Positions 15,901-24,482 of a stretch of DNA of 64,000 nt are shown here, in pieces. This DNA comes from Acidobacteriota bacterium. GTDB taxonomy: Bacteria > Acidobacteriota > Thermoanaerobaculia > Gp7-AA8. The notes beneath the pieces are model-generated. The model was given only the letters and a program-made list of their open reading frames with translations, had not been told where the DNA came from and made no database searches. How positions within the stretch are numbered: position 1 is the first letter of the stretch; each line of letters opens with the position of its first letter. Location of the stretch: assembly GCA_021325515.1 (NCBI GenBank), contig JAJPHC010000054.1, forward strand, positions 83,874 through 147,873, written 5' to 3'. The position numbers and the translations under genes were made by a program.

Positions 15901-16362
15901 CTACTTCTTCTTGAGCGACAGCGTCAGCTCGAACGTCGCCACCGGCTCCTCGCCAAGTTTCTTCGGGCACGTCGCGACGACGTGGACCGTCGACTCCTGC
16001 CGCTCGCCCGTCTCGATTGCGCGCTGCACCGTCGCCTGGATCGACTCGCCGTCTTCGCACGTGAAGAGCACATCGTCTTCCGGCCGCTTCAAGAAGCTTC
16101 CCTTGACGTCCTTGAAGACGAATGCGAGCCGCGCCTTCTGCTTCTGCATCAAGTGAAATGCGATCAACCCGCCGGAGACGTCGGCGCCGATGCAGAGCGC
16201 GCCGAAGTACATCGAGCCGAGATGATTCTTCGTCTTCCAGTTCAGCGGAATCTGCACCAGGCAGCGCCGCTCGTTCACCTCGATGATCTTCGGAGACGCG
16301 AGCCAGAGCAGAAAGACGTTCTTCAGCGCCCAGAGCCGGACGCCCAGCGTTTCTTTGTTCAT
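15901..16362 (-). CDS. Hotdog-fold protein, PaaI/DUF4442-like thioesterase family
   Basis: 153 residues. The pattern NHLGSMYFGALCIGADVSGGLIAFHLMQ (about 46-73) is the hotdog central helix with the polar residues that position a thioester, and the rest forms the expected beta-strands (LAFVFKDVKGSFLKRPEDDVLFTCEDGE; ESTVHVVATCPKK). DUF4442 and PaaI members hydrolyse acyl-CoA, but the catalytic residue is not certain here. The start overlaps the SDR gene by 4 bp, suggesting a shared acyl or lipid-related pathway. It ends in a basic KKK. Confidence 0.75.
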   Translation of the reverse strand: MNKETLGVRLWALKNVFLLWLASPKIIEVNERRCLVQIPLNWKTKNHLGSMYFGALCIGADVSGGLIAFHLMQKQKARLAFVFKDVKGSFLKRPEDDVLFTCEDGESIQATVQRAIETGERQESTVHVVATCPKKLGEEPVATFELTLSLKKK

Positions 16363-17129
16363 CGCTTCAGCTTACTGCGATCGATCTTCCGTTTTGCGTA
16401 GACGACGGTCATGCGGTCGAACAGCGCGCGCGGCAGGAATCGAAGTCCGCGCGTGAGCAGCGACATCGGCAGCGGAAACTCGATCACATCGTTTCCCGCT
16501 TCGAGCCGGCTGGCGATGTACTTCGCCGCGCGCGGCGCCTGCCAGAGGAACGGCATCTTCCTGTTCTTCTCCGTCATCGGTGTTGCGACGAACCCGGGAT
16601 TGATGATCGTCACGCCGACGCCGAGCGGCTTCAACTCGATGCGGCTCGCTTCGAGAAACGACTGCATCGCCGATTTCGTCGCCGAGTAGACGGAGGACGA
16701 CGGTAATCCCCGATGTCCGGCGAGCGAGGCGACACCGGCGAACCTTCCCGACTTCCGCTCGATCATCGACGGGATCACGGCGTCGAACAGATACATCATG
16801 CCGAGGATGTTGACGCGGACCATCTGCTCGGCATCGGAGAGATTGAACTCGAAGGCGAAGCTGGGAACGCCGACCCCTGCGTTGGCGATCGCAAGATCGA
16901 AGGGGCCGCCGAGCTCCGCCTCCCCTCGCCTCACCGCCGCATGAACGGCGGCAGCATCGCGCACATCGCATTCGATCGCGACCGCGCGCGGAAGCTCGCC
17001 TGCGAGCTTCGCCAGCATATCGCCGCGCCGCGCAAGCAGCGCGAGCTCCCATCCGCGCGACGCCAGCTCGCGCGCCAGCGCCTCGCCGATTCCGCTCGAT
17101 GCTCCGGTGATGATGCAGCGCTTCGTCAC
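16359..17129 (-). CDS. Short-chain dehydrogenase/reductase
   Basis: 256 residues, classical SDR. Cofactor motif TGASSGIGEAL (9-19), IANAGVG near residue 86, catalytic Ser in GVASLAGHRGLPSSS, and YSATKSA giving the Tyr-x-x-x-Lys pair. A C-terminal extension with hydrophobic LPMSLLTRGLRFLPRALFDR and a basic tail is common in SDRs acting on lipids or long-chain ketones near membranes. Overlaps the hotdog gene by 4 bp; the LigD gene ends 24 bp upstream on the same strand. Substrate unknown. Confidence 0.9.
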   Translation of the reverse strand: MTKRCIITGASSGIGEALARELASRGWELALLARRGDMLAKLAGELPRAVAIECDVRDAAAVHAAVRRGEAELGGPFDLAIANAGVGVPSFAFEFNLSDAEQMVRVNILGMMYLFDAVIPSMIERKSGRFAGVASLAGHRGLPSSSVYSATKSAMQSFLEASRIELKPLGVGVTIINPGFVATPMTEKNRKMPFLWQAPRAAKYIASRLEAGNDVIEFPLPMSLLTRGLRFLPRALFDRMTVVYAKRKIDRSKLKR

Positions 17130-17153
17130 GGCGCGCGATTATGTCATGCGCCC

Positions 17154-19004
17154 TCACGCCTGAAACTTCGGCAGCTTCACGCGATCCTTGAACACCGCCT
17201 CGAAGAGATCTCCGACTTTCGCCAGACGCTCCGGCATCGTACGGATGTTGTACTTCAACGGATCGAGCTTCTTCGTGACCTCGTTCCATTTCAGCGGTGC
17301 GGAGACCGGCGCGCCGTCGATCGCGCGCGGCGAGTACGGCGCCACGATCGTCTTGCCGTAACCGTTCTGCATGCAGTCGAGATAGAGCCTGCCGCGGCGC
17401 TTGTTGATCGCGCGCTCCATCGTCATCCACGGCACCGACGCCGCGATCGCGCTGCCCACCTGACAGGCGAACGCGTTCGCCTCTTCGTGCGAATAGCCGC
17501 GCGCGATCGGAACGAAGACGTGAATGCCGCGTTTGCCGGATGTCTTCGGCACGCTCGGCAGCTTCAGATTGTCGAGCAATCGCCGCACGATCAGCGCGGC
17601 CTCGATCGCCTGCTCGATCCCCTTCCCCTTCGCCGGATCGAGATCGAAGACGACCCAGTCCGGCTCCTCGAGCTTCGGCGCATGTGAGCTCCACATGTGC
17701 ACCGTGAGCACCGACATCTGCGCCAGCCATCGCAACGCCTCGGTGCTGTCGACGACGAGATGGCTCACGCTCTTCCGGCTGGAGACTCGCGTCGGTGTCG
17801 CGATCGTCGTCAGCCATCCGGGAGCTTCGCGGCCGAGGTTCTGATGAAACCAGGAGGGCTTGTCGATCCCCTGATTCCAATGTTCCAGCGTCAACGGACG
17901 GCCGGCGAGCGCGCGCATCATCGGCTTCGCCATCGCGACGTAGTACTCGGCGAGATCTTCCTTCGTGATCCCGTCGCGCGGATAGAGCACGCGCTCCGGA
18001 TGCGTCAGCGTGACGGACCTCGGAACCGTCCGCGAGCCACCGCCACCGCGTTTCCGCGAAACCTTTTCCACCTCCACGGGTTCCTCCTTCACCACCTCGG
18101 CCGGCGTCTTGTCCTCGCGGAGTCCGAGAAAGGACGGGTGCCGCAGCCGGTTGTCCGAGGTCCACTCCGTGAAGGCGACCTGCGCGACGAGGCGGGGCCG
18201 GACCCATGTCGCATCGCGGACCCGCGGGGCATCCCTAACCATCGACTGCACCACGGCGTCCTTTGACAACACGTCCTTCAGCCAGACGCGCATCTTGTAG
18301 GAGAAGCCGGTGCCGACCTTGCCGGCATAGTGGAGTTGTCCATCCTTCCCCATCACCGCGAGATGCAGCGACCCGACCTCGCGCGAGGAGTGCGACGAGG
18401 GCTGAAATCCGACGACCACCAGTTCCTGCTGATTGAGCGCCTTGATCTTCAGCCATTCCTTCGAGCGGCGTGTCTCATAGATCGACGTCCGGCGTTTGGC
18501 GATGATCCCTTCGTAGCCGTCATGAGCTGCTTCGCGCAGTGCCTCGGCCCACGGCTTGTCGATCTTCGCGGCGATCTTCACGCCGGCAGGTGCACGCCGC
18601 AGGAGTTTTTCGAGCAGCGCACGCCGCTCGTCGTAGCTCCGGAACCGAACATCCTTCCCCTCGTGCCAGAGGACATCGAAAAAGAAGATCACTTCGCGGT
18701 TGCCCTGCTGCAGAAGCTGGAACCGCGGAGTGCCGTTCTCATCGAGCGCCACGATCTCGCCGTCGAGGACGACATCGTCGAGCTTCAGCCTGGCGAGCGC
18801 CTGCGCCACGCGCGGAAACTTCGGCGCGAGATCGAGCTCGTTGCGGCTCCACATCGCCAGCCGGCCATCGCTGATTGCGACGAGCGCGCGGAATCCGTCA
18901 TATTTCAGCTCGTACACCCAACCCGACTCGTCCGCCGGCGCCGCGGTCGTGAGTGTCGCGAGCATCGGCGGAAAGACGCGTCGGAGCAGATCCTCTGGTT
19001 TCAT
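17154..19004 (-). CDS. ligD: LigD-type ATP-dependent DNA ligase/polymerase (LIG-POL)
   Basis: 616 residues for non-homologous end joining. The ligase half comes first: adenylation lysine Lys34 in ELKYDGFRAL, DGEIVALDE, EGIIAKRR and KIKALNQQELVVVGFQP, then an OB domain to about 310. A linker rich in K, E and G (about 310-335) leads to the LigD polymerase/primase domain: VTLTHPERVLYPRDGITK, WFHQNLGREAPGW, VFDLDPAKG (catalytic DxD) and LPSVPKTSGKRGIHVFVPI. The 3'-phosphoesterase domain found in Mycobacterium and Pseudomonas LigD is absent. No Ku gene is in the window. Confidence 0.93.
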   Translation of the reverse strand: MKPEDLLRRVFPPMLATLTTAAPADESGWVYELKYDGFRALVAISDGRLAMWSRNELDLAPKFPRVAQALARLKLDDVVLDGEIVALDENGTPRFQLLQQGNREVIFFFDVLWHEGKDVRFRSYDERRALLEKLLRRAPAGVKIAAKIDKPWAEALREAAHDGYEGIIAKRRTSIYETRRSKEWLKIKALNQQELVVVGFQPSSHSSREVGSLHLAVMGKDGQLHYAGKVGTGFSYKMRVWLKDVLSKDAVVQSMVRDAPRVRDATWVRPRLVAQVAFTEWTSDNRLRHPSFLGLREDKTPAEVVKEEPVEVEKVSRKRGGGGSRTVPRSVTLTHPERVLYPRDGITKEDLAEYYVAMAKPMMRALAGRPLTLEHWNQGIDKPSWFHQNLGREAPGWLTTIATPTRVSSRKSVSHLVVDSTEALRWLAQMSVLTVHMWSSHAPKLEEPDWVVFDLDPAKGKGIEQAIEAALIVRRLLDNLKLPSVPKTSGKRGIHVFVPIARGYSHEEANAFACQVGSAIAASVPWMTMERAINKRRGRLYLDCMQNGYGKTIVAPYSPRAIDGAPVSAPLKWNEVTKKLDPLKYNIRTMPERLAKVGDLFEAVFKDRVKLPKFQA

Positions 19005-19013
19005 ACGCTTCGC

Positions 19014-19247
19014 ATGTCACGCTACATCAAGAATGTTGCCCGCGTCTCCGCCTCCCTCGGCCCCAGCGAGGAGCGCGGCTATGCCGTCTGGGCAGGCTAC
19101 GATATTGTCGGCGTCGACGATGATCTGTCCGCCCTCGGGCTGCTGAAAGTGAGCGAGGCCGGCGATCGCGGCGTCACGACGTTCACGGCCGTCGAGCCGG
19201 ATGACGTGGCCATGTACGAAAAACTCGGATTGCGGAGGAAGCCGTGA
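19014..19247 (+). CDS. Hypothetical protein, 77 residues
   Basis: A small gene divergent from ligD with only 9 bp between the two starts. The product begins MSRYIKNVARVSASLGPSEERGYAVW and ends MYEKLGLRRKP, with no membrane segment or known motif; the pattern of short strands and helices suggests a small globular domain. Its stop overlaps the GTG start of the next small gene by 4 bp (GTGA), good evidence that both are translated. Function unknown. Confidence 0.6.
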   Translation: MSRYIKNVARVSASLGPSEERGYAVWAGYDIVGVDDDLSALGLLKVSEAGDRGVTTFTAVEPDDVAMYEKLGLRRKP

Positions 19248-19474
19248 CGAACGATGAATTGAAGAGCGGTGCCGCGGCAGTCGCGGCGGAGATGAAATCC
19301 GCCGGTGAGACTCTCCCGCCGGAATTGAGGAAGCGATTCATAGAAGTCCGCACCGCGCTCTTCACACGCGGCATCTACGATCCTGTGCTGGTTCGATTCG
19401 ACAGCTACACCGCACCGAAGGCATCCGTCTCGGAGATCGCGGAACAACTCACCAACGTGGCGGAATCGCTCTAG
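19244..19474 (+). CDS. Hypothetical protein, 76 residues
   Basis: Starts with GTG overlapping the preceding stop. The product is mostly helical (LKSGAAAVAAEMKSAGETLPPELRKRFIEVRTALFTRGIYDPVLVRFDSYT, then EIAEQLTNVAESL), with no Cys, no membrane helix and no motif I recognise. The coupling to its neighbour suggests a two-protein unit, possibly interacting small proteins. It converges on the next minus-strand gene with 2 bp between the stops. Confidence 0.6.
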   Translation: MTNDELKSGAAAVAAEMKSAGETLPPELRKRFIEVRTALFTRGIYDPVLVRFDSYTAPKASVSEIAEQLTNVAESL

Positions 19475-19476
19475 TC

Positions 19477-19926
19477 TCAGCTTGTCGTTTCGATCCGCCC
19501 TACGATGCGCAGGTAGCACGTTTCATCGCGCAATACCTGAACGGCGCCGCTGCTCTCCCATTGCCGGAATCGCTCCTGCACGCGCGGATGCTCGATCGCA
19601 TCGCCGAACATCACATCGAGCACGGTTCGCGGAATCGCGGTCACGCCGCGCGTGCGTCCGCGATCCATGCTGACCTGAAGCGCATCGAGACGGAACTCGA
19701 TGTCCTGCTCCAGCAGCGACGTGGAATTGGCGAGCGAGGTTCCAAGTCCGATGAAGCTCTCGAACGGCATCGGACTGAACTCTCTGATGCCGCGCGCGCG
19801 CAACTCCTCTTCCGGAATCTCGTCCGCGAGAACGAGGCCCGGCACCTCGGTGCCGATTCCGTCGATCTCCCAGCCGATCCATCGCTCTTTTCCGAGCAGA
19901 GCGAGTCTCTGGATGTAGCGCGCCAT
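19477..19926 (-). CDS. Hypothetical protein, 149 residues
   Basis: Start taken at the Met of MARYIQRLALLGKERWIGWEIDGIG; the frame is open 12 codons further upstream. The sequence is soluble, acidic in the middle (ADEIPEEELRARGIREFSPMPFESF) and has a C-terminal TCYLRIVGRIETTS strand. I recognise no family. A helix-rich middle with DIEFRLDALQVSMDRGRTRGVTAIPRTVLDVMFGDA could be a binding domain. It lies 58 bp upstream of the membrane glycosyltransferase-like gene end on the same strand. Confidence 0.55.
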   Translation of the reverse strand: MARYIQRLALLGKERWIGWEIDGIGTEVPGLVLADEIPEEELRARGIREFSPMPFESFIGLGTSLANSTSLLEQDIEFRLDALQVSMDRGRTRGVTAIPRTVLDVMFGDAIEHPRVQERFRQWESSGAVQVLRDETCYLRIVGRIETTS

Positions 19927-19984
19927 CTTGCGCGGGAGACTAGCCCGATGCGTGCCAGGCAAATGTGACCCAACTCACAGGATT

Positions 19985-21493
19985 TCAACGGACGCGATAG
20001 ATGTCGTAGTTCGGTAATCGCGCCGCAGGAATCAGCCGCGGCGAAAGCAGACGGAGCACGTCTTCTTCGTTGTCCATCGGCGTCCCGCCGTTCAATTGCA
20101 GCCGGTGCTTGACGATGAGCCACTTCGCGGGGAACCGTGCGATCGTCGCGGCATCATACGGATTGACCGTCCGATCGAACATCAGCACCGGCACGCCCGG
20201 GCGGCGGCCCGTCGTGAAGTAGAAGAGATCTTCGCCAGGAAGAGAGAGGATCGCGTCATCGCGAGGGATGTTTCGATCGGTCCATGCGACCAGCGCTGCG
20301 AGTCCGGGCCGCCAGTCTTCGTGGATCTTCGCGTACTTCAATCGCTCTTCGAGAACGAGATATCGCGTGCCGCCGAGGAGGATCACGGCGACGAAAAGAG
20401 ACGCGAAAGCGAGCACCGCGTTGTCCACGCCGATCTCCGAGAAAAGGAACGCGATGAGAATCAGCAGGAGCGGCCAGATTCCGTAGGTCGATCCCCAGAT
20501 GCTCTGAGACAGCAATGCGCCCTGAATCGCGGCGAACAGAATGAAGACCACCGGCCGGCGGAGAAGCGGAAGCGCGAGAACGATGACGAGCGGCCAGGTG
20601 CGCAGAAGATTGATCTGAGGCTCGAGCGGATCATCGGCCGCAAAGAATCTCCAGGCCGTCCACATCCATGGCAGCGAAAGGATGATTGCTCCTGCGAGAC
20701 GCGAACGGCGAAGCGCGAGGTATCCGGCAAGAGTGGCGGCGATCCAGAGCCAGAGGATCGGATCGAGATACGGCTCGAGCTGCCGCGGAAGGGGCGGAAG
20801 ACGCCTCGCCGCGGCAAAACGAATCGTCCAGTGCACGTAGTTCGCGGCGCCGAAGATGGTAGCCACCAGGATGAGCGCGGCTCCCGATCCAATCGCGATG
20901 CCGGCGAGCGTGCGCCTGCGCCGCGCAAGCACGGCAACGAGAATGAATGCGGCGAGGAACGGCAGACCGATGTTCTGCTTGATGAAGAGCGGAGCGACCG
21001 CAAGGACACCGAGCGGAATGGATTTGTCGTTGCGGAGGAACAGCCACGTGATCGCGAGAATGCAGAGACAGCAGTCGGGATCGTAGAAGGGATGCGGAAA
21101 GATGCTGTAGATCCCCAGCGGAATCAGCGGCAGTGAAAGGAGAAGAGAGAGAGAGTCCGAGTTTGTGATTCTCCGTACGATGCTCCACGTGAGGAGCGTC
21201 GCAGCACCACCGCTGATCGCAGCCCACGCGACGTGGTGCCAGAGCACGTGTCCCGTCAGCCGGATGATCAGTGCCTGCATGAGAAACGTCAGCGGCGCAT
21301 AGGGAAAAGGAAAATCGCGATACGGGACGTCACCGCACGCGATGCGCGAAGCGTTCTCGAGAACATACGAGAGATCCCACAGCACGGTCAGACGCGCGTT
21401 CTGCCAGACCACGACGAGTGCGGTCGCGGCCGCAAGCAGTCCCGCAACGAAGATGCGGACTTCCACCATTTTGCTGTTATTCTCTGGCTTCAT
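19985..21493 (-). CDS. Polytopic membrane protein of the GT39/ArnT-like (GT-C) group
   Basis: 502 residues from MKPENNSKMVEVRIFVAG, with about ten to eleven membrane helices and a C-terminal soluble domain. The N-terminal loop, SYVLENASRIACGDVPYRDFPFPYAPLTFL, has the acidic/aromatic pattern of the first periplasmic loop of polyprenol-phosphate-dependent GT-C glycosyltransferases. The C-terminal part (TDRNIPRDDAILSLPGEDLFYFTTGRRPGVPVLMFDRTVNPYDAATIARF ... LPNYDIYRVR) is typical of uncharacterised family members. Acceptor and sugar are unknown. Divergent from the TonB gene. Confidence 0.75.
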   Translation of the reverse strand: MKPENNSKMVEVRIFVAGLLAAATALVVVWQNARLTVLWDLSYVLENASRIACGDVPYRDFPFPYAPLTFLMQALIIRLTGHVLWHHVAWAAISGGAATLLTWSIVRRITNSDSLSLLLSLPLIPLGIYSIFPHPFYDPDCCLCILAITWLFLRNDKSIPLGVLAVAPLFIKQNIGLPFLAAFILVAVLARRRRTLAGIAIGSGAALILVATIFGAANYVHWTIRFAAARRLPPLPRQLEPYLDPILWLWIAATLAGYLALRRSRLAGAIILSLPWMWTAWRFFAADDPLEPQINLLRTWPLVIVLALPLLRRPVVFILFAAIQGALLSQSIWGSTYGIWPLLLILIAFLFSEIGVDNAVLAFASLFVAVILLGGTRYLVLEERLKYAKIHEDWRPGLAALVAWTDRNIPRDDAILSLPGEDLFYFTTGRRPGVPVLMFDRTVNPYDAATIARFPAKWLIVKHRLQLNGGTPMDNEEDVLRLLSPRLIPAARLPNYDIYRVR

Positions 21494-21571
21494 CCTGAAA
21501 CGTTTTCTGGCTGCACGTGTGTGCAACGAGTAAGATGGAAGTCTTGACCAAAATATCCGGCTCGGTGATCG

Positions 21572-22351
21572 ATGTTCGAAACTGTTGCACCTGAGACATT
21601 CGAACGGCGTAGCAAGCTCACATTCTATGAGTCGCTCCCCGTGTCTCTGGCGGCGCATGGACTCGTCATTGCTGCCGCCGTCGTGATCGCCGTCTGGAAC
21701 GTGCGATTTCCATCGCAGTCCCCGCGAGTCGTCCGCGCGTACCAGCTCGCCAGTTTTGAGCCACCGCCACCGCCTCCTCCTCCCGCTCCGCCAAAAGCCG
21801 CGGCGCCGGTTCAACAGACTCCTGTGGTGCCGGTGAAGATGCCGGAGGTTGCCCCGACGATCGTGCCCGATGTCGTACCGGTCGTGATGAATGATCCGCC
21901 GAAACAGGAAGCGCCGGCAACCGGCGTCGTGGGCGGGATCGAAGGCGGCGTCGAAGGTGGTGTCGTCGGAGGATCACCGACAGGAGTGAAGGGTGGAGAG
22001 CTCGGCGGACAAACGGGCGGCGTCATCGGCGGATTGCCGAAAGATGCGCCTGTCGTCATCGAGCGCGACAAGCCGCTTCCGATGTTCCCCGTCTCGCAGG
22101 TCTATCCGAGGTATCCGGAAGACGCGCGGCTTCGGAACTGGGAGGACTCGCTGATCGTCCGCTATGTCATCGGGAAGGACGGCCGGGTTAAGGATGTAAT
22201 CGTGCTGGTTCCCCCCGGAAGGCCTGTGTTCGCCGAAACCGCTGTGAAGGCGATCCGCACCTGGCGTTTCAAGCCGATGGTCAAGGACGGCGAGACCCGC
22301 GAAGTCATCCACGAGCTGACGGTTTATTTCAAGCTCGAGCACAGTGGCTGA
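21572..22351 (+). CDS. tonB: TonB-family energy-transducing protein
   Basis: 259 residues. A cytoplasmic N-terminus (about 1-26) is followed by one membrane anchor (AAHGLVIAAAVVIAVW, about 28-43), a Pro/Ala-rich periplasmic spacer starting with eight prolines near residue 64, a Gly/Val repeat region (GVVGGIEGGVEGGVVGG, about 118-134) and a C-terminal TonB domain (VYPRYPEDARLRNWEDSLIVRYVIGKDGRVKDVIVL ... AVKAIRTWRFKPMVKDGETREV). It links proton-motive force to outer-membrane receptors such as the one at the left edge. ExbB/ExbD are not in the window. A hairpin with T-tract follows 6 bp after the stop. Confidence 0.92.
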   Translation: MFETVAPETFERRSKLTFYESLPVSLAAHGLVIAAAVVIAVWNVRFPSQSPRVVRAYQLASFEPPPPPPPPAPPKAAAPVQQTPVVPVKMPEVAPTIVPDVVPVVMNDPPKQEAPATGVVGGIEGGVEGGVVGGSPTGVKGGELGGQTGGVIGGLPKDAPVVIERDKPLPMFPVSQVYPRYPEDARLRNWEDSLIVRYVIGKDGRVKDVIVLVPPGRPVFAETAVKAIRTWRFKPMVKDGETREVIHELTVYFKLEHSG

Positions 22352-22357
22352 TCTCGC

Positions 22358-22383
22358 AAAACGTGATCCCCATCACGTTTTTC
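22358..22383 (+). terminator. Probable intrinsic terminator after tonB
   Basis: A 10-bp stem (AAAACGTGAT/ATCACGTTTT) closed by a CCCC loop, running into a short T-run, starting 6 bp after the tonB stop. Base pairing is complete and the A/T flanks could make it work in both directions. Confidence 0.7.
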
Positions 22384-22603
22384 CGGCCTAACACCTGACC
22401 ACTGGGTCAAACTCTGAACGGTGAGTTTCGTCACCTTCGGTATGAACGTTGACCCAATATGTGACGCATCCTCATTGTCCATCCTTTGTTTTCAATCACT
22501 TACATATGTGATCACACCTGGCAGAGCCGTTGCTCTATAGCCGACCCGTTCGCAGTACCAAGACTTAACAAAAACCAACTAGAACGGAGAGGGACCCCAC
22601 AAA

Positions 22604-23458
22604 ATGAAGAAGGCTCTGGCGATCGTTTTTACTGCCGCTCTCGCGGCCTCTGCCTTTGCTCAGGAACAGGCTGTTGAGCTCAACCACGCCAACCACATCA
22701 CTCCCAGCAAGTACGCTGGCGGTGGCGGTGGCGCCGGCAATCTGATCTACCACACGAATGGCGTCGTCATTCGTAACGCCCATGTGGTCTGCATCTTCTG
22801 GGGCCCATCCTTCACTGGCGCTGACGCCAGCTACGCGTCCGCAATGCAGTCGTTCCGCAATCAGTTCGGAACGACGCCCGAGTACAACACGATCACGCAG
22901 TACTACGGTGCGGATCCGGTGAGCGGCTACGGCAACATCGCGCAGAGCAACCTCGGCGGCGGAACGGCCGACTGGTTCGATACGTCGACGCCTCCGACCA
23001 ATGTCACCGACGCGATCGTGCAGTCAGAAGTTCAGAAGTACCTCCAGACGCATGCCGTCGATTACAACGCGATCTATGAAGTGTTCCTCCCGTCGTCCAG
23101 CTACTCGTCCGACGGCACCTCGACGTCGTGCGGTGGTCCGAACCTCTCCTACTGCGCGTATCACAGCCACTACGTCGATGGCTCCGGCAACAACGTGAAG
23201 TACTCGATCGAGCCGTGGCCGGGCTGCAGCGGCTGCTCCGTCAGCGGCTTCACCACCGCGCAGAACCAGGAGCACTTCGTCTGCCACGAGACCCGTGAGG
23301 CCGTCACCGACGCCCTCGGCAATGCGTGGTTCGATCGCCGCGGCTACGAAGCCGACGACAAGTGCGCGTGGAGCCCGACGCCGTTCATCGGCACCGGCGG
23401 CTACGCGTACCAGTACGAGTGGTCGAACGCCGTCAGCGGCTGCGTGAAGACCCGCTAA
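22604..23458 (+). CDS. Secreted EXORDIUM/PHI-1-like protein
   Basis: 284 residues with a clear signal peptide (MKKALAIVFTAALAASAFAQ). The mature protein shows the hallmarks of the phosphate-induced protein 1 (EXORDIUM) family: HTNGVVIRNAHVVCIFWGPSF at the start, LQTHAVDYNAIYEVFLPSSSY in the middle, Cys-rich CGGPNLSYCAYHSHY, and CHETREAVTDALGNAWFDRRGYEADDKCAW, the family's HExxE/AVTDP-like block. Plant members act in the cell wall during growth; bacterial functions are unknown. A GGAGAGGG ribosome-binding site precedes the ATG and a strong terminator follows, so it is a single-gene transcript. Confidence 0.75.
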   Translation: MKKALAIVFTAALAASAFAQEQAVELNHANHITPSKYAGGGGGAGNLIYHTNGVVIRNAHVVCIFWGPSFTGADASYASAMQSFRNQFGTTPEYNTITQYYGADPVSGYGNIAQSNLGGGTADWFDTSTPPTNVTDAIVQSEVQKYLQTHAVDYNAIYEVFLPSSSYSSDGTSTSCGGPNLSYCAYHSHYVDGSGNNVKYSIEPWPGCSGCSVSGFTTAQNQEHFVCHETREAVTDALGNAWFDRRGYEADDKCAWSPTPFIGTGGYAYQYEWSNAVSGCVKTR

Positions 23459-23479
23459 TACCAATCACGTCTCTTCCTT

Positions 23480-23512
23480 CGAGCCCCGGGAAACCGGGGC
23501 TCGATTTTTTTT
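23480..23512 (+). terminator. Strong Rho-independent terminator
   Basis: A perfect 10-bp GC-rich stem (CGAGCCCCGG/CCGGGGCTCG) capped by a GAAA tetraloop and followed by A and eight Ts, 21 bp after the EXORDIUM-like gene's stop. This is the clearest intrinsic terminator in the window. Confidence 0.95.
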
Positions 23513-23531
23513 GCGCCGTTAGAATTGCGCA

Positions 23532-24482
23532 ATGCGAAAAGTACTCGCGTTACTCACCTTCCTCGCAGCGACAGCGCACGCACATAACGTCGCCACCTTC
23601 TCGATCGTCGCACGTGACCCGCAGACTAAAGAGCTGGGCGTCGCGGTAGCGTCGCGCTTCTTCAGTGTCGGCAGCGTTGTCCCTTATGCGAGCGCAACGG
23701 CTGGCGCGGTCGCGACGCAGGCCAATGCGAACGTCGCGTTCGGACCTCGCGGCCTCGAGCTGATGCAGCGCGGCGCGACTGCTGAGGAAACGATGCAGAT
23801 CCTGTTGCGCGAAGATCCCGATCCGAGCGCGAGGCAGCTGGGCATCGTCGCGCGCGATGGGAGCTCGGCAACCTACAGCGGCCCGAAGTGCAACAACTGG
23901 GCGGGCGGACGCCACGGCCCCAACTACGCCGTGCAGGGCAATATCCTCACCGGCGAAGCGGTCGTCGCCGCGATGGAAAAGACATTCCTCGAAACGAAAG
24001 GCACGCTCGCCCGCCGCATGTACGCCGCCCTCAAGGCGGGAGACACCGCGGGCGGCGATTCGCGCGGCCGGCAGTCGGCCGTCCTCATCGTGGTGAAAGA
24101 GGGCGCGGGCTATAACGGCAACAGCGACCGTGCGATCGACATCCGCGTCGACGATCACAAGGATCCTTTCGGCGAGCTCGCACGGCTGCTCGACATCGCG
24201 GAGATGAATTACGCGTGGAACGAGGGATGGACCGCGTTCACGCACAAGCGATTCGCCGAGGCGTTGGTCGCGCAGGAGCATGCGGCATCGCTCGCGCCGG
24301 AGAATCCTGAGCTGCTGTACGACCTCGCGGTCATCCGGCTGGCAGCGGGCAAACGCGCGGAGTCTCTCGATGCGCTGAACAAGGCGCTGCGCCTGAATCC
24401 GAAATTGAAGAAGCAGGCGTCCGCGGATCCCGATCTCGAGGCGTTGCGCGGCGATCCCGCCTACCAGAAGCTGATCGAGTAG
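23532..24482 (+). CDS. DUF1028 (Ntn-hydrolase-like) secreted protein with TPR tail
   Basis: 316 residues. A signal peptide (about 1-18) precedes the DUF1028 domain: NVATFSIVARDPQTKELGVAVASRFFSVGSVVPYASATAGAVATQANANVAFGPRGLELM, YAVQGNILTGEAVVAAM and the acidic GGDSRGRQSAVLIVV. The fold belongs to the Ntn-hydrolase group, but activity is not established. From about residue 235 the helices WTAFTHKRFAEALVAQEHAASLAPENPELLYDLAVIRLAAGKRAESLDALNKALRLNP form about two TPR units, a common fusion. The stop codon is directly adjacent to the stop of the convergent SGNH gene. Confidence 0.88.
   Translation: MRKVLALLTFLAATAHAHNVATFSIVARDPQTKELGVAVASRFFSVGSVVPYASATAGAVATQANANVAFGPRGLELMQRGATAEETMQILLREDPDPSARQLGIVARDGSSATYSGPKCNNWAGGRHGPNYAVQGNILTGEAVVAAMEKTFLETKGTLARRMYAALKAGDTAGGDSRGRQSAVLIVVKEGAGYNGNSDRAIDIRVDDHKDPFGELARLLDIAEMNYAWNEGWTAFTHKRFAEALVAQEHAASLAPENPELLYDLAVIRLAAGKRAESLDALNKALRLNPKLKKQASADPDLEALRGDPAYQKLIE

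Noticed and set aside
16372..18207. Minus-strand open frame overlapping SDR and LigD in another frame
   Set aside because: Both overlapped genes have complete catalytic motifs; this frame is Arg/Gly-rich without similarity.
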